In this document: positions 37,019-45,182 of the stretch, one piece after another
How the letters are laid out: every line of letters starts with the position of its first letter
Position numbering within the stretch: position 1 is the first letter of the stretch
Source of the DNA: Clostridium sp. OS1-26
GTDB taxonomy: Bacteria > Bacillota > Clostridia > Clostridiales > Clostridiaceae
NCBI RefSeq assembly: GCF_030915445.1
Contig: NZ_CP133264.1
Span: 558,001 to 622,000, forward strand
DNA: 64,000 nucleotides
Direction: 5' to 3'
Program-made: the position numbers and the translations under genes
The notes under the pieces: generated by a model
What the model was told of the DNA's origin: nothing
Databases searched by the model: none
What the model saw: only the letters and a program-made list of their open reading frames with translations

Positions 37019-37693
37019 CTATTTGGTAGAAGAACAGGCAGACTTATTGGGGCAGTGTGCACAGCCTTCAAATTCGGAAATTCTTTTACTTCCTTTTCCA
37101 CTCTTTTTAAGTTTTGAGTAATTAAGAAGTGCCATTAAAATTCCTAATGTAAAAAACGCACCTGGTGCAAGTATCATAATCAAAGCAGGTTCATATGAAA
37201 TTGGAGCAATTTGAATATCAAATATTTTACCAGTACCGAGAAACTCCCTTATGATTCCTATAACTCCTAAAGCCAATGTAAAACCTATTCCTTGACCAAG
37301 CCCATCAAATATTGAAGAAATAGGATCATTTTTAGAAGCATATGCTTCCGCTCTTCCAAGAATAACACAGTTAACAACAATAAGTGGTATGAATATACCA
37401 AGAGACTTATATAATGAAGGCACAAAACCTTGCATCAAAAACTGGATAAGAGTAACAAATCCGGCTATTACAACTATAAAGCTAGGTATTCGTATTTTAT
37501 CAGGTATAAATTTTCTAAGAAGAGATATAACAAAATTAGAACCCATTAATACCACAGTTGATGCTAATCCCATTCCTATGCCATTTTTTGCACTTGTAGT
37601 AATAGCTAAAGTAGGACACATTGCTAGAACTTGTACGAATATTGCATTTTCAGTAAAGATACCATTTTTAAGCCTTTCCTTAATGCTTGCCAT
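37019..37693 (-). CDS. rnfE: Rnf complex membrane subunit RnfE
   Basis: The 224-aa integral membrane protein is related to RnfA, with conserved LAMCPTLAITTSAKNG (about 23-38) and VNCVILGRAEAYASKN. A cytoplasmic C-terminal tail carries a cysteine motif (GCAHCPNKSAC, about 210-220) not present in the core fold. Its start overlaps the rnfG stop by one base, so translation is coupled. Confidence 0.95.
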   Translation of the reverse strand: MASIKERLKNGIFTENAIFVQVLAMCPTLAITTSAKNGIGMGLASTVVLMGSNFVISLLRKFIPDKIRIPSFIVVIAGFVTLIQFLMQGFVPSLYKSLGIFIPLIVVNCVILGRAEAYASKNDPISSIFDGLGQGIGFTLALGVIGIIREFLGTGKIFDIQIAPISYEPALIMILAPGAFFTLGILMALLNYSKLKKSGKGSKRISEFEGCAHCPNKSACSSTK

Positions 37694-38265
37694 TATTTTT
37701 GTCCCCCTTTCAACTTGTTTTTGTAAAAATCTACTGCTTCGTTAACTCCAGTAGTAACTGCTTTTGAAGTAATTGTAGCACCTGTCATAGCTTCAATTTC
37801 ATTTGGTTTTGATACAGCACTTTTTACTACTTCAAAAGCATTGGCTACAGGTTTATTCTTATATTGCCCTGAAAATTTTGGCTGCACAGCATTAGCACCA
37901 AGTCCTGGCGTTTCAGATTGAGACAATATTTTAATTCCTGTGACCTCTCCTTTAGTAGAAATACCTATCATAGTTTGTATTTCTCCACTATAGCCTTTGC
38001 TAGAAACTTTTATAGTGTATCCTATAGTTTTAGAATCTGCTATTGCTTCATTAACTTCTAAAATATTTTTTTCATCGACACCTTGGACTTTTTTAAAATC
38101 CTCTGCATCTGTAATTAGCTCTTTCATAGCCTCTTTATTAGTTTTAATATTTTGATTTTCTATAGGTGCCTTAGTAATTGAATAAGCACTTGCTAGTATA
38201 AAGCCTGCCACTGAGGCAATAACTAAAAGAATTAACCCTAATTTAATTATTTCTTTATCCTTCAA
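37693..38265 (-). CDS. rnfG: Rnf complex flavoprotein RnfG
   Basis: The 190-aa protein has one N-terminal membrane helix (about 9-29) and an extracellular FMN-binding domain. The covalent flavin site is TGATITSK (about 162-169). It passes electrons from ferredoxin-side subunits to the membrane core. It abuts rnfD and overlaps rnfE by one base. Confidence 0.96.
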   Translation of the reverse strand: MKDKEIIKLGLILLVIASVAGFILASAYSITKAPIENQNIKTNKEAMKELITDAEDFKKVQGVDEKNILEVNEAIADSKTIGYTIKVSSKGYSGEIQTMIGISTKGEVTGIKILSQSETPGLGANAVQPKFSGQYKNKPVANAFEVVKSAVSKPNEIEAMTGATITSKAVTTGVNEAVDFYKNKLKGGQK

Positions 38266-39197
38266 TTACTTCACCTCCCCAAACACTCTTGGCGTTACAT
38301 ATTTATCTATTAACGGAACAAACAAGTTCATAATTAATATAGAATAGGACACTCCTTCAGGATAACCTCCAAAAATACGGATTACTGTAGCTAAAAAACC
38401 ACAGCCTATTCCAAATACAATTTGTCCATTGGCTGTCATTGGAGAGGTAGTGTAATCCGTAGCCATAAAGAAAGCTCCTAACATGAGCCCACCAGCAAAT
38501 ATTTCATAAATGCCGTTTCCAGCCATTAATCCATTTCTACCTATAATAGTTGTAAGTATTAAAACCGTAACTATATAAGATACTGGTATATGCCATGTAA
38601 TAATTCTTTTATAAAAAAGATAAGCCGCACCGACTAGCAGTGCTAAAACTGAGGTCTCACCTATACATCCACCTACATGTCCTATAAAAACATTATATAA
38701 GCTCGGTAAATTTCCCTGATGTAACTTTAGAATTGCAAGTGGTGTGGCTGAAGTAATTCCATCTATTTTCCATGTAGTCATAGCAACAGGGTAACAAGCA
38801 AGTAAAAACGCTCTTCCTGCTAGTGCTGGATTAACTATATTTTGCCCTATGCCTCCAAAAACTCCTTAACTATAAGTATAGTAAAAACACTACCTACAAC
38901 CGCCATCCATAGAGGTAAGGTTGGTGGAACATTAAAGGCAAGTAAAAGACCCGTTACTACCGAACTATAGTTTCCAATAGTAATAGGACGTTTTGTAATC
39001 TTTTGCCATGCATACTCTGTGGCAACACAGGATATAACTGTTGTTAATATCACGAGTAAAGCTTGAGTTTTAAAGAAGTATACTCCCGCTATGTTTGCTG
39101 GTATCAAGGCAATTATTACATCCCTCATAATTGATTTTGTAGAATCATTATCACGAATATGTGGGGATGACGATAATGCGAAATTTGTTTTAATCAT
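38266..39197 (-). pseudogene. rnfD: Rnf complex membrane flavoprotein RnfD, frameshifted by one base
   Basis: The N-terminal part (residues 1 to about 113, ending ILIVKEF) is in the frame starting at 39197. The rest (GGIGQNIVNPALAGRAFLL onward, with the covalent flavin site TDYTTSPMT) is in the frame ending at 38266. The span is 932 nt; one more T in the T5 run at 38857-38861 gives exactly 311 codons, the normal length. All six rnf genes are otherwise intact, so a homopolymer error is the leading explanation. A true mutation would break ion-coupled ferredoxin oxidation. Confidence 0.92.
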
Positions 39198-39211
39198 TAT
39201 AGTGCCACTCC

Positions 39212-40534
39212 TTAATCTATTTTTTTTCTATTTGCTATAATTCTTCTCTTCGCTGTACGTATAGATTGTACTAAATGACGTTTAGCTGGACATGAAAAAG
39301 CACAGCACCCACACTCAATGCAATCCATGCCATGAAGCTTTTCAAAAGCCTCGTCTTCTTTTCTTCTTGAATAAGAATCAAGAAAACTTGGAGTTAATTT
39401 CATAGGGCAAACTTGTACACATCTACTGCATCTAATACAACTTGATTCCTCTGGTATTACCCCTTGTTCCTTCGTTAAGCAAAGTATACCTGAGGTTCCT
39501 TTAACAACTGGAATTTCTAAGGAAGATATAGTCATTCCCATCATTGGTCCTCCTCCTATAACCTTTATAGGCTCTTCCTTAAATCCTTCGCAGGCTTCTA
39601 TCAGTTCAGACCAAGATGTACCAATCTTGACCTTTAAATTTTTAGGGTTTTTAACAACCTCCCCCGTTACAGTTACAACTCTTGTCATAACTGGCCTTCC
39701 AAGCACTACTGCATTATATATTTCACGAACAGTTGTAATATTTTGCACAATACATCCTACATCTGCTGGCAACTTACCTGAAGGAACTTCTCTTCTAGTA
39801 ATAGCATATATTAGCTGTTTTTCGGCACCCTGAGGATATTTTGTCTTTAAAAGAGCTACCTCCATATTAGATATATCCTTAAGAGTTTTTTTCATTAACT
39901 GCACTGCATTCATCTTATTATTTTCAATTCCAACATATATTTTGGCTTGCGGAAATAAGAATGCTAATACCTTTAACCCCTCAACTATCTCACCGGTTTC
40001 TTCAAGCATTAATCTATGGTCACAGGTTAAATAAGGTTCACACTCTGCAGCATTTATCACTATAGAATCAATAGGCTTATCTGGTGGAGGAGTTAGCTTT
40101 ACATGAGTTGGAAAAGTTGCTCCACCCATTCCCACTACTCCAGCTTCCCTAATAAGACCTATTATTTCTTCTTTAGATAACTTGTGATACTCTTCGGGTT
40201 TTGGTATTTCTATTTCTTCATAAAGCTCATCATTCTTAACGACTATAGACTTAACCTTACTTCCATTAGATGTAGGCATATCAATAACTTTTTCCACTGT
40301 TCCAGAAACAGAGCTATGCACCGGAGAGGAAACAAAACCGCTTGCCTCACCAATCTTTTGTCCGACTAATACTCTGTCTCCCTTTTTTACTAAAGGAGTA
40401 CAAGGAGTACCAATATGTTGTGACATCGGATATATTAATAATTCTTTTGGAAGTAATTCTTCAATAGCTTTATTTTCAGTAAGATATTTCCCATGTGGTG
40501 GGTGAATACCTCTTTTAAAGGTGAATATATTCAT
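39212..40534 (-). CDS. rnfC: Rnf complex soluble NADH dehydrogenase subunit RnfC
   Basis: The 440-aa protein starts with a barrel-sandwich domain (GIHPPHGKYLTE, about 9-20), followed by the Nuo51-like FMN/NADH domain (GVVGMGGATFPTHVKL about 134-149). The C-terminus has two ferredoxin clusters (CIRCSRCVQVCP and CIECGCCAFSCP). It catalyses NAD+ reduction with electrons from the membrane part. It is the first gene of rnfCDGEAB. Confidence 0.96.
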   Translation of the reverse strand: MNIFTFKRGIHPPHGKYLTENKAIEELLPKELLIYPMSQHIGTPCTPLVKKGDRVLVGQKIGEASGFVSSPVHSSVSGTVEKVIDMPTSNGSKVKSIVVKNDELYEEIEIPKPEEYHKLSKEEIIGLIREAGVVGMGGATFPTHVKLTPPPDKPIDSIVINAAECEPYLTCDHRLMLEETGEIVEGLKVLAFLFPQAKIYVGIENNKMNAVQLMKKTLKDISNMEVALLKTKYPQGAEKQLIYAITRREVPSGKLPADVGCIVQNITTVREIYNAVVLGRPVMTRVVTVTGEVVKNPKNLKVKIGTSWSELIEACEGFKEEPIKVIGGGPMMGMTISSLEIPVVKGTSGILCLTKEQGVIPEESSCIRCSRCVQVCPMKLTPSFLDSYSRRKEDEAFEKLHGMDCIECGCCAFSCPAKRHLVQSIRTAKRRIIANRKKID

Positions 40535-40929
40535 AAGTAAACCTCCCTTATAAAAATGTATTTAAGAATTCTTTAGGCCTTCATTTATCCTAATCCTAGA
40601 GTGTTTTTTTATTCTATCCGCTAAAATTTCAAACTAAATTTTAAATGGTTCTTGTATTTTTAAAAAAATGCCTAAAAGAAGAGAAAATTCTCTAAGGAAA
40701 TATATTTTCCATGGTCTAAAAATACATTTCTTTAGAGAAAAATTTAAAGCTATTAGCAAAACAAATAAAAAAGTAAATTTAAACGCTAGGCATTTCAAAA
40801 AATAAAAAAATGGGATACTCAAATAAGAGTTTCCCACCCTAGAAACAAATTTCTTGGAACCAAACTTTAGTTTGTCCAACCGATAAAAAAAATATTACAT
40901 AAAGAATATACCATAAAATTTATATTAGT
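40535..40929 (-). promoter_or_regulatory. Structured leader of the rnf operon with an internal terminator-like hairpin
   Basis: On the minus strand, UUGGA-CAAAC...GUUUG-GU-UCCAA is a nested hairpin. It is followed by GGGA-AACUC...GAGUA-UCCC with a T-rich tail (ATTTTTTTATTTTTT), which looks like a terminator about 270 bases before rnfC. Further down, AAATGCCTA and TAGGCATTT bracket about 110 bases that contain a second long hairpin (TTCTCTAAAGAAAT/ATTTCCTTAGAGAA) and end in a T-run. The block could attenuate rnf or simply end upstream transcription. The 81-codon ORF across it has no ribosome site and is not called. Confidence 0.5.
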
Positions 40930-41328
40930 TCAATTTTCAAACAAAAAAAGCTCGATAATTACTCCTACCCCAATTCCTATAGCATAAGCTAGTAAATCAC
41001 TCCATAAAAATACATATCCTAATACATATCCTAATACCAATCCTCCTATTGCTGTTTTTCTAATACTATCTATCCAACTTGCATGGTATAGCTGGCTTAA
41101 TTCAATAAAATAGCAAAATACTATTGCTATTAATGCAACTTTCTTTGTTTCTATAGTTCTAAAAATAAAACCGAATGTAAAGAAAATCATTAACGCTCAA
41201 AGAGCATCACCTAAATATGTATTTAAAAATCCTGGTATAAGATTACTCATCCTTCTTGAGCATAATCCTAAAATAATTACAACTAGTACCATAACCCCAT
41301 ACAGCAGTCTATTGCGTTTATAAGTCAT
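40930..41328 (-). pseudogene. DUF2809 membrane protein with in-frame stop and 12-bp tandem duplication
   Basis: Read from the ATG at 41326-41328 (AGGTTTAAGT upstream), the frame encodes MTYKRNRLLYGVMVLV and hydrophobic segments, then TGA at 41197-41199 (codon 44) in TYLGDAL-stop-ALMIFF. Tryptophan would be expected there. It goes on in frame to 40930 with helices. At 41011-41034 the 12-mer TACATATCCTAA is repeated twice, giving VLGYVLGY. Both changes argue for real decay of a DUF2809 gene, whose function is unknown. A restart at 41190 would give only the C-terminal 86 aa. Confidence 0.8.
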
Positions 41329-41397
41329 ACTTAAACCTCACCTTAAATTAATTTTTTAAATTAATGAACTGATGATTAATATATAAATTTTTAAGAT

Positions 41398-41559
41398 TTA
41401 AATGAACAATCTATTGTACTCATTTAAGCTACAATCTAGCATTTGGCTTGCTAATATCACTTCCGGATCAGTTAAACTGCCCTTTCTATTTATCAAGTCA
41501 TGCATATAGTCTCTCATCTTTTCTATTTTTTTAATTTTTTCAATTAACTGCTTGTCCAC
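41398..41559 (-). CDS. Spo0E-like aspartyl-phosphate phosphatase
   Basis: This 53-aa ORF starts at a GTG with GGAGGTG upstream at good spacing. It is a helical hairpin protein with the family pattern: MRDYMHDLINRKGSLTDPE (about 14-32), then the catalytic SxxxD as SQMLD (about 37-41). Spo0E proteins dephosphorylate Spo0A-P and delay sporulation. It lies at the edge of the spore-protein island. Confidence 0.88.
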   Translation of the reverse strand: MDKQLIEKIKKIEKMRDYMHDLINRKGSLTDPEVILASQMLDCSLNEYNRLFI

Positions 41560-41907
41560 TATAGGCACCTCCATTTTTAAATAATAATATTCGATATAAA
41601 TTACTATGAACTTATCATTATTTGGTAATTATAATTATATTATACATCATTTAAAACAAATATTCAACCATTATTTACAAAATTTAAGATTTTTTTGAAT
41701 TAAATTTGTATAAAAAACGGTATTTTAATTTTTTAGTTAATTACACAGTTCAAAAGTACAAAATTTAATTTCATAACAAAATAAGCACCTGAATTTAACA
41801 AGTGCTTTACTGTAGCGGCATTAAATGCCTATTTTTTATTATCTATTTATTTTTTGTAATATCGTAATATTAATTTAATATATTTAGCTTAAGGGGGTTT
41901 TAGTTTG
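41560..41907. other. Intergenic region without a recognised gene
   Basis: About 350 AT-rich bases. A short hairpin (AAGCAC/GTGCTT near 41784-41808) is visible. No ORF with a ribosome site was found apart from the flanking genes. It holds the start regions of the divergent spo0E-like and small membrane genes. Confidence 0.5.
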
Positions 41908-42078
41908 ATGAATTATCATATATTTGCTATAGTGGGTATTCTCATTATGGTGCTATTTATTTCATTGATGGGGTTGCTTATATATTCACTTATCCTATTT
42001 ATTAAATTTGCTAATTTAGGAATAGAGTCATTTACTATTTACATTAGTAAGAATTCCAAAAGTAATAATTTAAACTAA
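41908..42078 (+). CDS. 56-aa single-pass membrane protein
   Basis: The ATG at 41908 follows a GGGGG-rich ribosome site. The first 38 residues form a long hydrophobic segment (FAIVGILIMVLFISLMGLL and on), then a short polar, Asn/Ser/Lys-rich tail. No family is recognised. It ends before a bidirectional hairpin that also closes the spore protein gene on the other strand. Confidence 0.65.
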   Translation: MNYHIFAIVGILIMVLFISLMGLLIYSLILFIKFANLGIESFTIYISKNSKSNNLN

Positions 42079-42106
42079 TATGTTAAAAGTCTATAGGCAA
42101 ATAAAG

Positions 42107-42131
42107 AGTCAGAGCTAATTTAACTCTGACT
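42107..42131. terminator. Bidirectional terminator
   Basis: AGTCAGAG (42107-42114) pairs with CTCTGACT (42124-42131) and is flanked by T-rich runs on both strands. It separates the convergent genes ending at 42078 and 42149. Confidence 0.7.
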
Positions 42132-42148
42132 TTCATTCTAGTATATTA

Positions 42149-42343
42149 TTATAAGCCTTTTTCATAAGCTTCTACCATTTTTTTAACCATTTGCCCTCCA
42201 ACAGAACCATTTTCTCTTGAAGTAAGATCTCCATTATATCCTTCTTTTAAATTTACACCTACTTCTCTAGCTGCTTCCATTTTGAATCTATCTAATCCTG
42301 CTTTTGCTTGTGGTACTAACACTCTATTTCCTCTGCTTGCCAT
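42149..42343 (-). CDS. Alpha/beta-type small acid-soluble spore protein
   Basis: The 64-aa protein is a typical alpha/beta SASP: the basic start SRGNRVLVPQAKAGLDRFKMEAA, then GDLTSRENGSVGGQMVKKMVEAYEK. Such proteins coat and protect spore DNA and are degraded by GPR protease at germination; the cleavage region is RFKMEAAREV. GGAGGAAC precedes the ATG. Paralogue of 43659-43859. Confidence 0.96.
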   Translation of the reverse strand: MASRGNRVLVPQAKAGLDRFKMEAAREVGVNLKEGYNGDLTSRENGSVGGQMVKKMVEAYEKGL

Positions 42344-42768
42344 AATCTAGTTCCTCCTTTTAATTTATTAAATATTTGATTGTAATATAAGTTTATGTAT
42401 TTTTCTATTTAATAACCTATTAAATTACATGTAAAAAATCTACTTATTGCTAAAGGTTGTATCAAAAACTATTAATTAATGTTTGTGGCTCATTAGTATA
42501 AAACTTAAAATTTTGGCTAAAATATATAATGCCTTGATAATGTAACACTACCCATAAAGTTATGATTAACATCTACTTAAAACATTTAGCCGCATAATTA
42601 AAATAACTCTGATTAAATTCAGAGTTATTTTAATTTAAAACCGTAAAATATTATATCTATTTTCCAAACTTATCTTTTATATTTTAGTATAAAAATTTTT
42701 ATTTGAGGTTAAACTTTACTTGAGATTAATAAAATAATTAATCTCGCTATAATAAATTTCCTTCATTT
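42344..42768. other. Intergenic region with two inverted repeats
   Basis: It contains the upstream region of the SASP gene, a 17-bp inverted repeat (42596-42635) and a 9-bp one (GAGATTAAT 42722-42730 with ATTAATCTC 42737-42745). No ORF with a ribosome site is seen. Confidence 0.5.
42596..42635. terminator. 17-bp perfect inverted repeat, function unclear
   Basis: AATTAAAATAACTCTGA (42596-42612) pairs with TCAGAGTTATTTTAATT (42619-42635). It resembles a terminator, but no ORF lies immediately upstream on either strand. It may end an unseen small RNA. Confidence 0.55.
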
Positions 42769-42803
42769 AAAAAAGAAGCTAGGCTTAAAACCCGGCTTCT
42801 TTT
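42769..42803 (-). terminator. Terminator after the 63-aa gene
   Basis: AAAAGAAGC and GGCTTCTTTT form the arms on the plus strand around the CTAGGCTTAAAACCC region. On the minus strand TTTTTTAAATG follows. It lies just downstream of the stop at 42811. Confidence 0.7.
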
Positions 42804-42810
42804 AATTTTT

Positions 42811-43002
42811 TTATCTATGCTCAATTAAATCTATAGTTCCTAGTACTATATGGGCTAATCCAAATCCTAATGCAGCTGTTTCTGCCATAGGCAACATTTC
42901 TTTTCTCTTCATTCCTCTCTTCTTCATATCCATTGCTCTTAGAGCCACTGCTCCTGTAGTTACTGCGACACCTAAAACTGTAGGTACTAAACCTTCTCTC
43001 AT
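42811..43002 (-). CDS. 63-aa small protein with two hydrophobic segments, unknown
   Basis: The ATG follows AGGAGGT. Residues 4-24 (GLVPTVLGVAVTTGAVALRA) and 42-60 are hydrophobic, joined by a very basic stretch (MKKRGMKRKEM). The architecture suggests a small membrane protein. It has its own terminator and sits among spore-protein genes; no family is claimed. Confidence 0.75.
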   Translation of the reverse strand: MREGLVPTVLGVAVTTGAVALRAMDMKKRGMKRKEMLPMAETAALGFGLAHIVLGTIDLIEHR

Positions 43003-43093
43003 ATGACTACCTCCTAAAAATTAAGTGTATTATTATTTTCTCTAATGCTACTTTACTTTATTCTGAATTTAAGCACCTTAGTTTCCACATTAT

Positions 43094-43252
43094 TTATTCA
43101 TTTCTAGGATTATAGTAATAATTTGTTGTAATTTGAGTAGATATATGAGTATCATCTCCATATACTTGACTATCTATATCAGAATCATTTTGTGGAGTTA
43201 GACTTTTTACCTGTTTTCTATCTGATTCTTGCTTTGAATATGTTTTTTCCAT
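43094..43252 (-). CDS. 52-aa hydrophilic small protein, unknown
   Basis: ATG at 43250-43252 with GGGAG seven bases upstream. The sequence is charged and Gln/Asn/Ser/Tyr-rich (SKQESDRKQVKSL then TQITTNYYYNPRNE). No membrane helix or signal peptide. Small, soluble and in a spore-protein neighbourhood, but unassigned. Confidence 0.65.
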   Translation of the reverse strand: MEKTYSKQESDRKQVKSLTPQNDSDIDSQVYGDDTHISTQITTNYYYNPRNE

Positions 43253-43324
43253 ATAAACACTCCCTTCTAAACTTATTTTCTTACATAGAAATTATTTTAT
43301 ACTTTGTAATAATATTTTAGATTA

Positions 43325-43365
43325 AAATAAACATTCCTAAGGTTAGTAAATATAACCTTAGGAAT
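43325..43365 (-). terminator. Terminator after the 49-aa gene
   Basis: A 13-bp perfect stem, ATTCCTAAGGTTA (43333-43345) with TAACCTTAGGAAT (43353-43365), then GTTTATTTTAA on the minus strand. Confidence 0.85.
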
Positions 43366-43371
43366 ATTACA

Positions 43372-43521
43372 CTATCTATTTTGTTCCATGACCATAAAAT
43401 AATATGCTGTACCAAACTCTTCATTAAACTTTTTTTCTAATTCTCTCATTCTTTTTTCTTGATGTTCCTTTAAATCTGCATATTCTAGAGCTTTTATGCT
43501 ATTTACAAACTTATCTTCCAT
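43372..43521 (-). CDS. 49-aa acidic/basic helical small protein, unknown
   Basis: The ATG at 43519-43521 has AGGAGGT at optimal spacing. The chain is strongly helical and charged (EYADLKEHQEKRMRELEKKF, about 13-32) and ends EEFGTAYYFMVMEQNR. It has its own terminator. No family recognised. Confidence 0.7.
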   Translation of the reverse strand: MEDKFVNSIKALEYADLKEHQEKRMRELEKKFNEEFGTAYYFMVMEQNR

Positions 43522-43611
43522 GTAAATACCTCCTAATGTTCAAATATAATTAAGATATTAATCTCTTATTATTTTAATAATTATATTACACTTTTATGCA
43601 ACAACTTTATA

Positions 43612-43647
43612 TTATAAAAAGTCAGATGGTAAATGACCCATCTGACT
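43612..43647 (-). terminator. Terminator after the second SASP gene
   Basis: AGTCAGATGG (43620-43629) pairs with CCATCTGACT (43638-43647), followed on the minus strand by TTTTTATAAT. Confidence 0.88.
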
Positions 43648-43658
43648 CTTATATATAT

Positions 43659-43859
43659 TTAACTTAAGCCTTTTTCATATGATTCAACCATTCTTTTAAC
43701 CATTTCTCCACCTATTGAACCATTTTCTCTGGATGTTAAATTTCCTTTATCTATATTCTCATAATTTGGCAACCCAAAATCACTTGCTACCTCTATCTTA
43801 AATTGGTCTAATGCATATTTAGCTTCTGGTACTAATACTCTATTTCCTCTGCTTGCCAT
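43659..43859 (-). CDS. Alpha/beta-type small acid-soluble spore protein, second copy
   Basis: The 66-aa protein is close to the SASP at 42149: SRGNRVLVPEAKYALDQFK, then GNLTSRENGSIGGEMVKRMVESYEKG. It protects spore DNA. The middle part (ASDFGLPNYENIDKG) is longer and divergent. GAGGAGGT lies upstream of the ATG. Confidence 0.96.
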   Translation of the reverse strand: MASRGNRVLVPEAKYALDQFKIEVASDFGLPNYENIDKGNLTSRENGSIGGEMVKRMVESYEKGLS

Positions 43860-44063
43860 AAAATATTACCTCCTCTTTAAACCTTTATAAGTTTTGGTGT
43901 GGTTGCATATAATATTTACTTGTATTATAAGTTTGCTCCATTACAGATTTATTAATCTATTTAATTAGATGAAAAGCAGCTATTATTTTTCAAAATTGGG
44001 ACAGAATATTATTATATTAATAAACAAATCTGTATATTAAATAAAGAAGGGAGCTTTGTATTT

Positions 44064-44417
44064 ATGGCTGGTTTCATAATAAAAATTATAATTTTTCCCG
44101 TTATATTATTACTATCTAACTATATATTTACTGATATATCTTATCCATATTTTTACCAATCTATATTTGTTGGTGTTGTGCTTGCCGCAATAACTCATTT
44201 GATAGATTTAGTTCTATTAAGACCAGGTTTTTTACTAATAAATACAATATGTGAGTTTTTAGCAGCATTTGCAGTTATTTATTCTACACAGTTTTTACTT
44301 CCAGGTTCTTCAGTTAACTTGATTGGAGCTTTAATAGCCGCAACTATTCTGGCAATTGTTGAATTTTTTATTAATAGATATTTATTAACTAACACTAAAT
44401 TAAAAAAACTTGAATAA
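44064..44417 (+). CDS. DUF2512 (YndM-like) membrane protein
   Basis: The 117-aa protein has four hydrophobic helices (about 3-21, 33-52, 58-78, 85-105) and the family-typical LAAITHLIDLVLLRPG segment. It ends with a short basic tail. The family is linked to sporulation by distribution only. It is one of few plus-strand genes in this island and ends at a weak hairpin (AAGAGC/GCTCTT, 44449-44466). Confidence 0.82.
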   Translation: MAGFIIKIIIFPVILLLSNYIFTDISYPYFYQSIFVGVVLAAITHLIDLVLLRPGFLLINTICEFLAAFAVIYSTQFLLPGSSVNLIGALIAATILAIVEFFINRYLLTNTKLKKLE

Positions 44418-44464
44418 TTAACTCTAGATTTATACATTAATAAAATAAAAGAGCTTTTCAGCTC

Positions 44465-44671
44465 TTATTTGTCTTTTATGCCATTTAATTCGTACATAAA
44501 TGGCCTTATTTCTTCTTCTTTTATTGTTCCATCTTTATTGTACCCTGTTTGCATTGTAGGTTTAATTTCTATTGTTTCTATCTCATCTGCACTTCTATTA
44601 GCTTCATTAATGTCTTTTATTTCTTTAAGTCTTTCCTCACTTATTTGTTGCCCTATCATATGCCTTTTCAT
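44465..44671 (-). CDS. 68-aa hydrophilic protein, unknown
   Basis: ATG at 44669-44671 lies eight bases after AGAGGG; a GTG nine bases upstream overlaps that site. The product is charged (QISEERLKEIKDINEANRSA, about 8-27) and ends PFMYELNGIKDK. No family is recognised. Confidence 0.7.
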   Translation of the reverse strand: MKRHMIGQQISEERLKEIKDINEANRSADEIETIEIKPTMQTGYNKDGTIKEEEIRPFMYELNGIKDK

Positions 44672-44715
44672 AATACTCACCCTCTTTATAGCTTATATAA
44701 TTCACTGGCTAGGCA

Positions 44716-44750
44716 TTGAAAACCTCAGTTATATCTTCTGAGGTTTTCAA
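44716..44750. terminator. 13-bp perfect inverted repeat downstream of the gene at 44767
   Basis: TTGAAAACCTCAG (44716-44728) pairs with CTGAGGTTTTCAA (44738-44750). It lies between two minus-strand genes and probably ends the upstream one. Confidence 0.7.
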
Positions 44751-44766
44751 GTTCTCTTTGATCTAT

Positions 44767-44916
44767 TTATATGTCTTCATTTTTTATTCTTAATATTTCT
44801 GTATGGCTTAACTGAGTTTGTTGTATAACCTGTGAAATACTATTCCCTTTATCAAGTAGTCTTTTTGCATGCCTAACAGCTTGCGCATGCGGAAGTTTTT
44901 GATTTTTTTTAACCAT
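44767..44916 (-). CDS. 49-aa helix-turn-helix-like mini-protein, family member 1
   Basis: The ATG at 44914-44916 follows GGAGGATATGCT. The core HAKRLLDKGNSISQVIQQTQ (about 16-35) and then LSHTEILRI matches the pattern A-K-x-L-L-D-K-G-x5-I-x3-T-x-L-x4-I seen in two genes at 46745 and 46903. The pattern resembles a two-helix DNA-binding or protein-binding motif. An overlapping frame beginning CTATGG is shorter and rejected. Confidence 0.7.
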   Translation of the reverse strand: MVKKNQKLPHAQAVRHAKRLLDKGNSISQVIQQTQLSHTEILRIKNEDI

Positions 44917-44937
44917 AGCATATCCTCCAAACATAGA

Positions 44938-45072
44938 CTAATGTGGTTTTACATTATCATTTTTCTTTTGCTTTTCCACTCTATCTTTTTTGTATTTATT
45001 TTGACCATTATCCATTGCATATAATCCTATGGCTGCAGCTTGCTTGTTTGTCAATTTACCTTTAGCACTCAT
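44938..45072 (-). CDS. 44-aa basic small protein, unknown
   Basis: The ATG at 45070-45072 lies seven bases after GAGGTG; the longer frame to 45174 has no ribosome site and covers a hairpin. Sequence NKQAAAIGLYAMDNGQNKYKK is followed by a very basic tail. No family recognised; small basic proteins are common in spore coats and cores. Confidence 0.65.
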   Translation of the reverse strand: MSAKGKLTNKQAAAIGLYAMDNGQNKYKKDRVEKQKKNDNVKPH

Positions 45073-45118
45073 AAAAAAACACCTCACTCCCAAATTTATT
45101 TTTTCCAAAGCAAAGTGT

Positions 45119-45182
45119 TTTATGCTTTTATAATTAAAGCATAAATACCAGATGCATGTAATTTTTATATGCACCTGGTATT
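45119..45182 (-). terminator. Two adjacent inverted repeats after the MEDS gene
   Basis: TTTATGCTTT/AAAGCATAAA (45119-45128, 45136-45145) and AATACCAGATGCAT/ATGCACCTGGTATT (45144-45157, 45169-45182, one mismatch). The second straddles the MEDS stop codon at 45165. Confidence 0.6.

Noticed and set aside
40634-40879. 81-codon minus-strand ORF before rnfC
   Set aside because: TTG start inside a hairpin, no ribosome site, runs through terminator-like structures.
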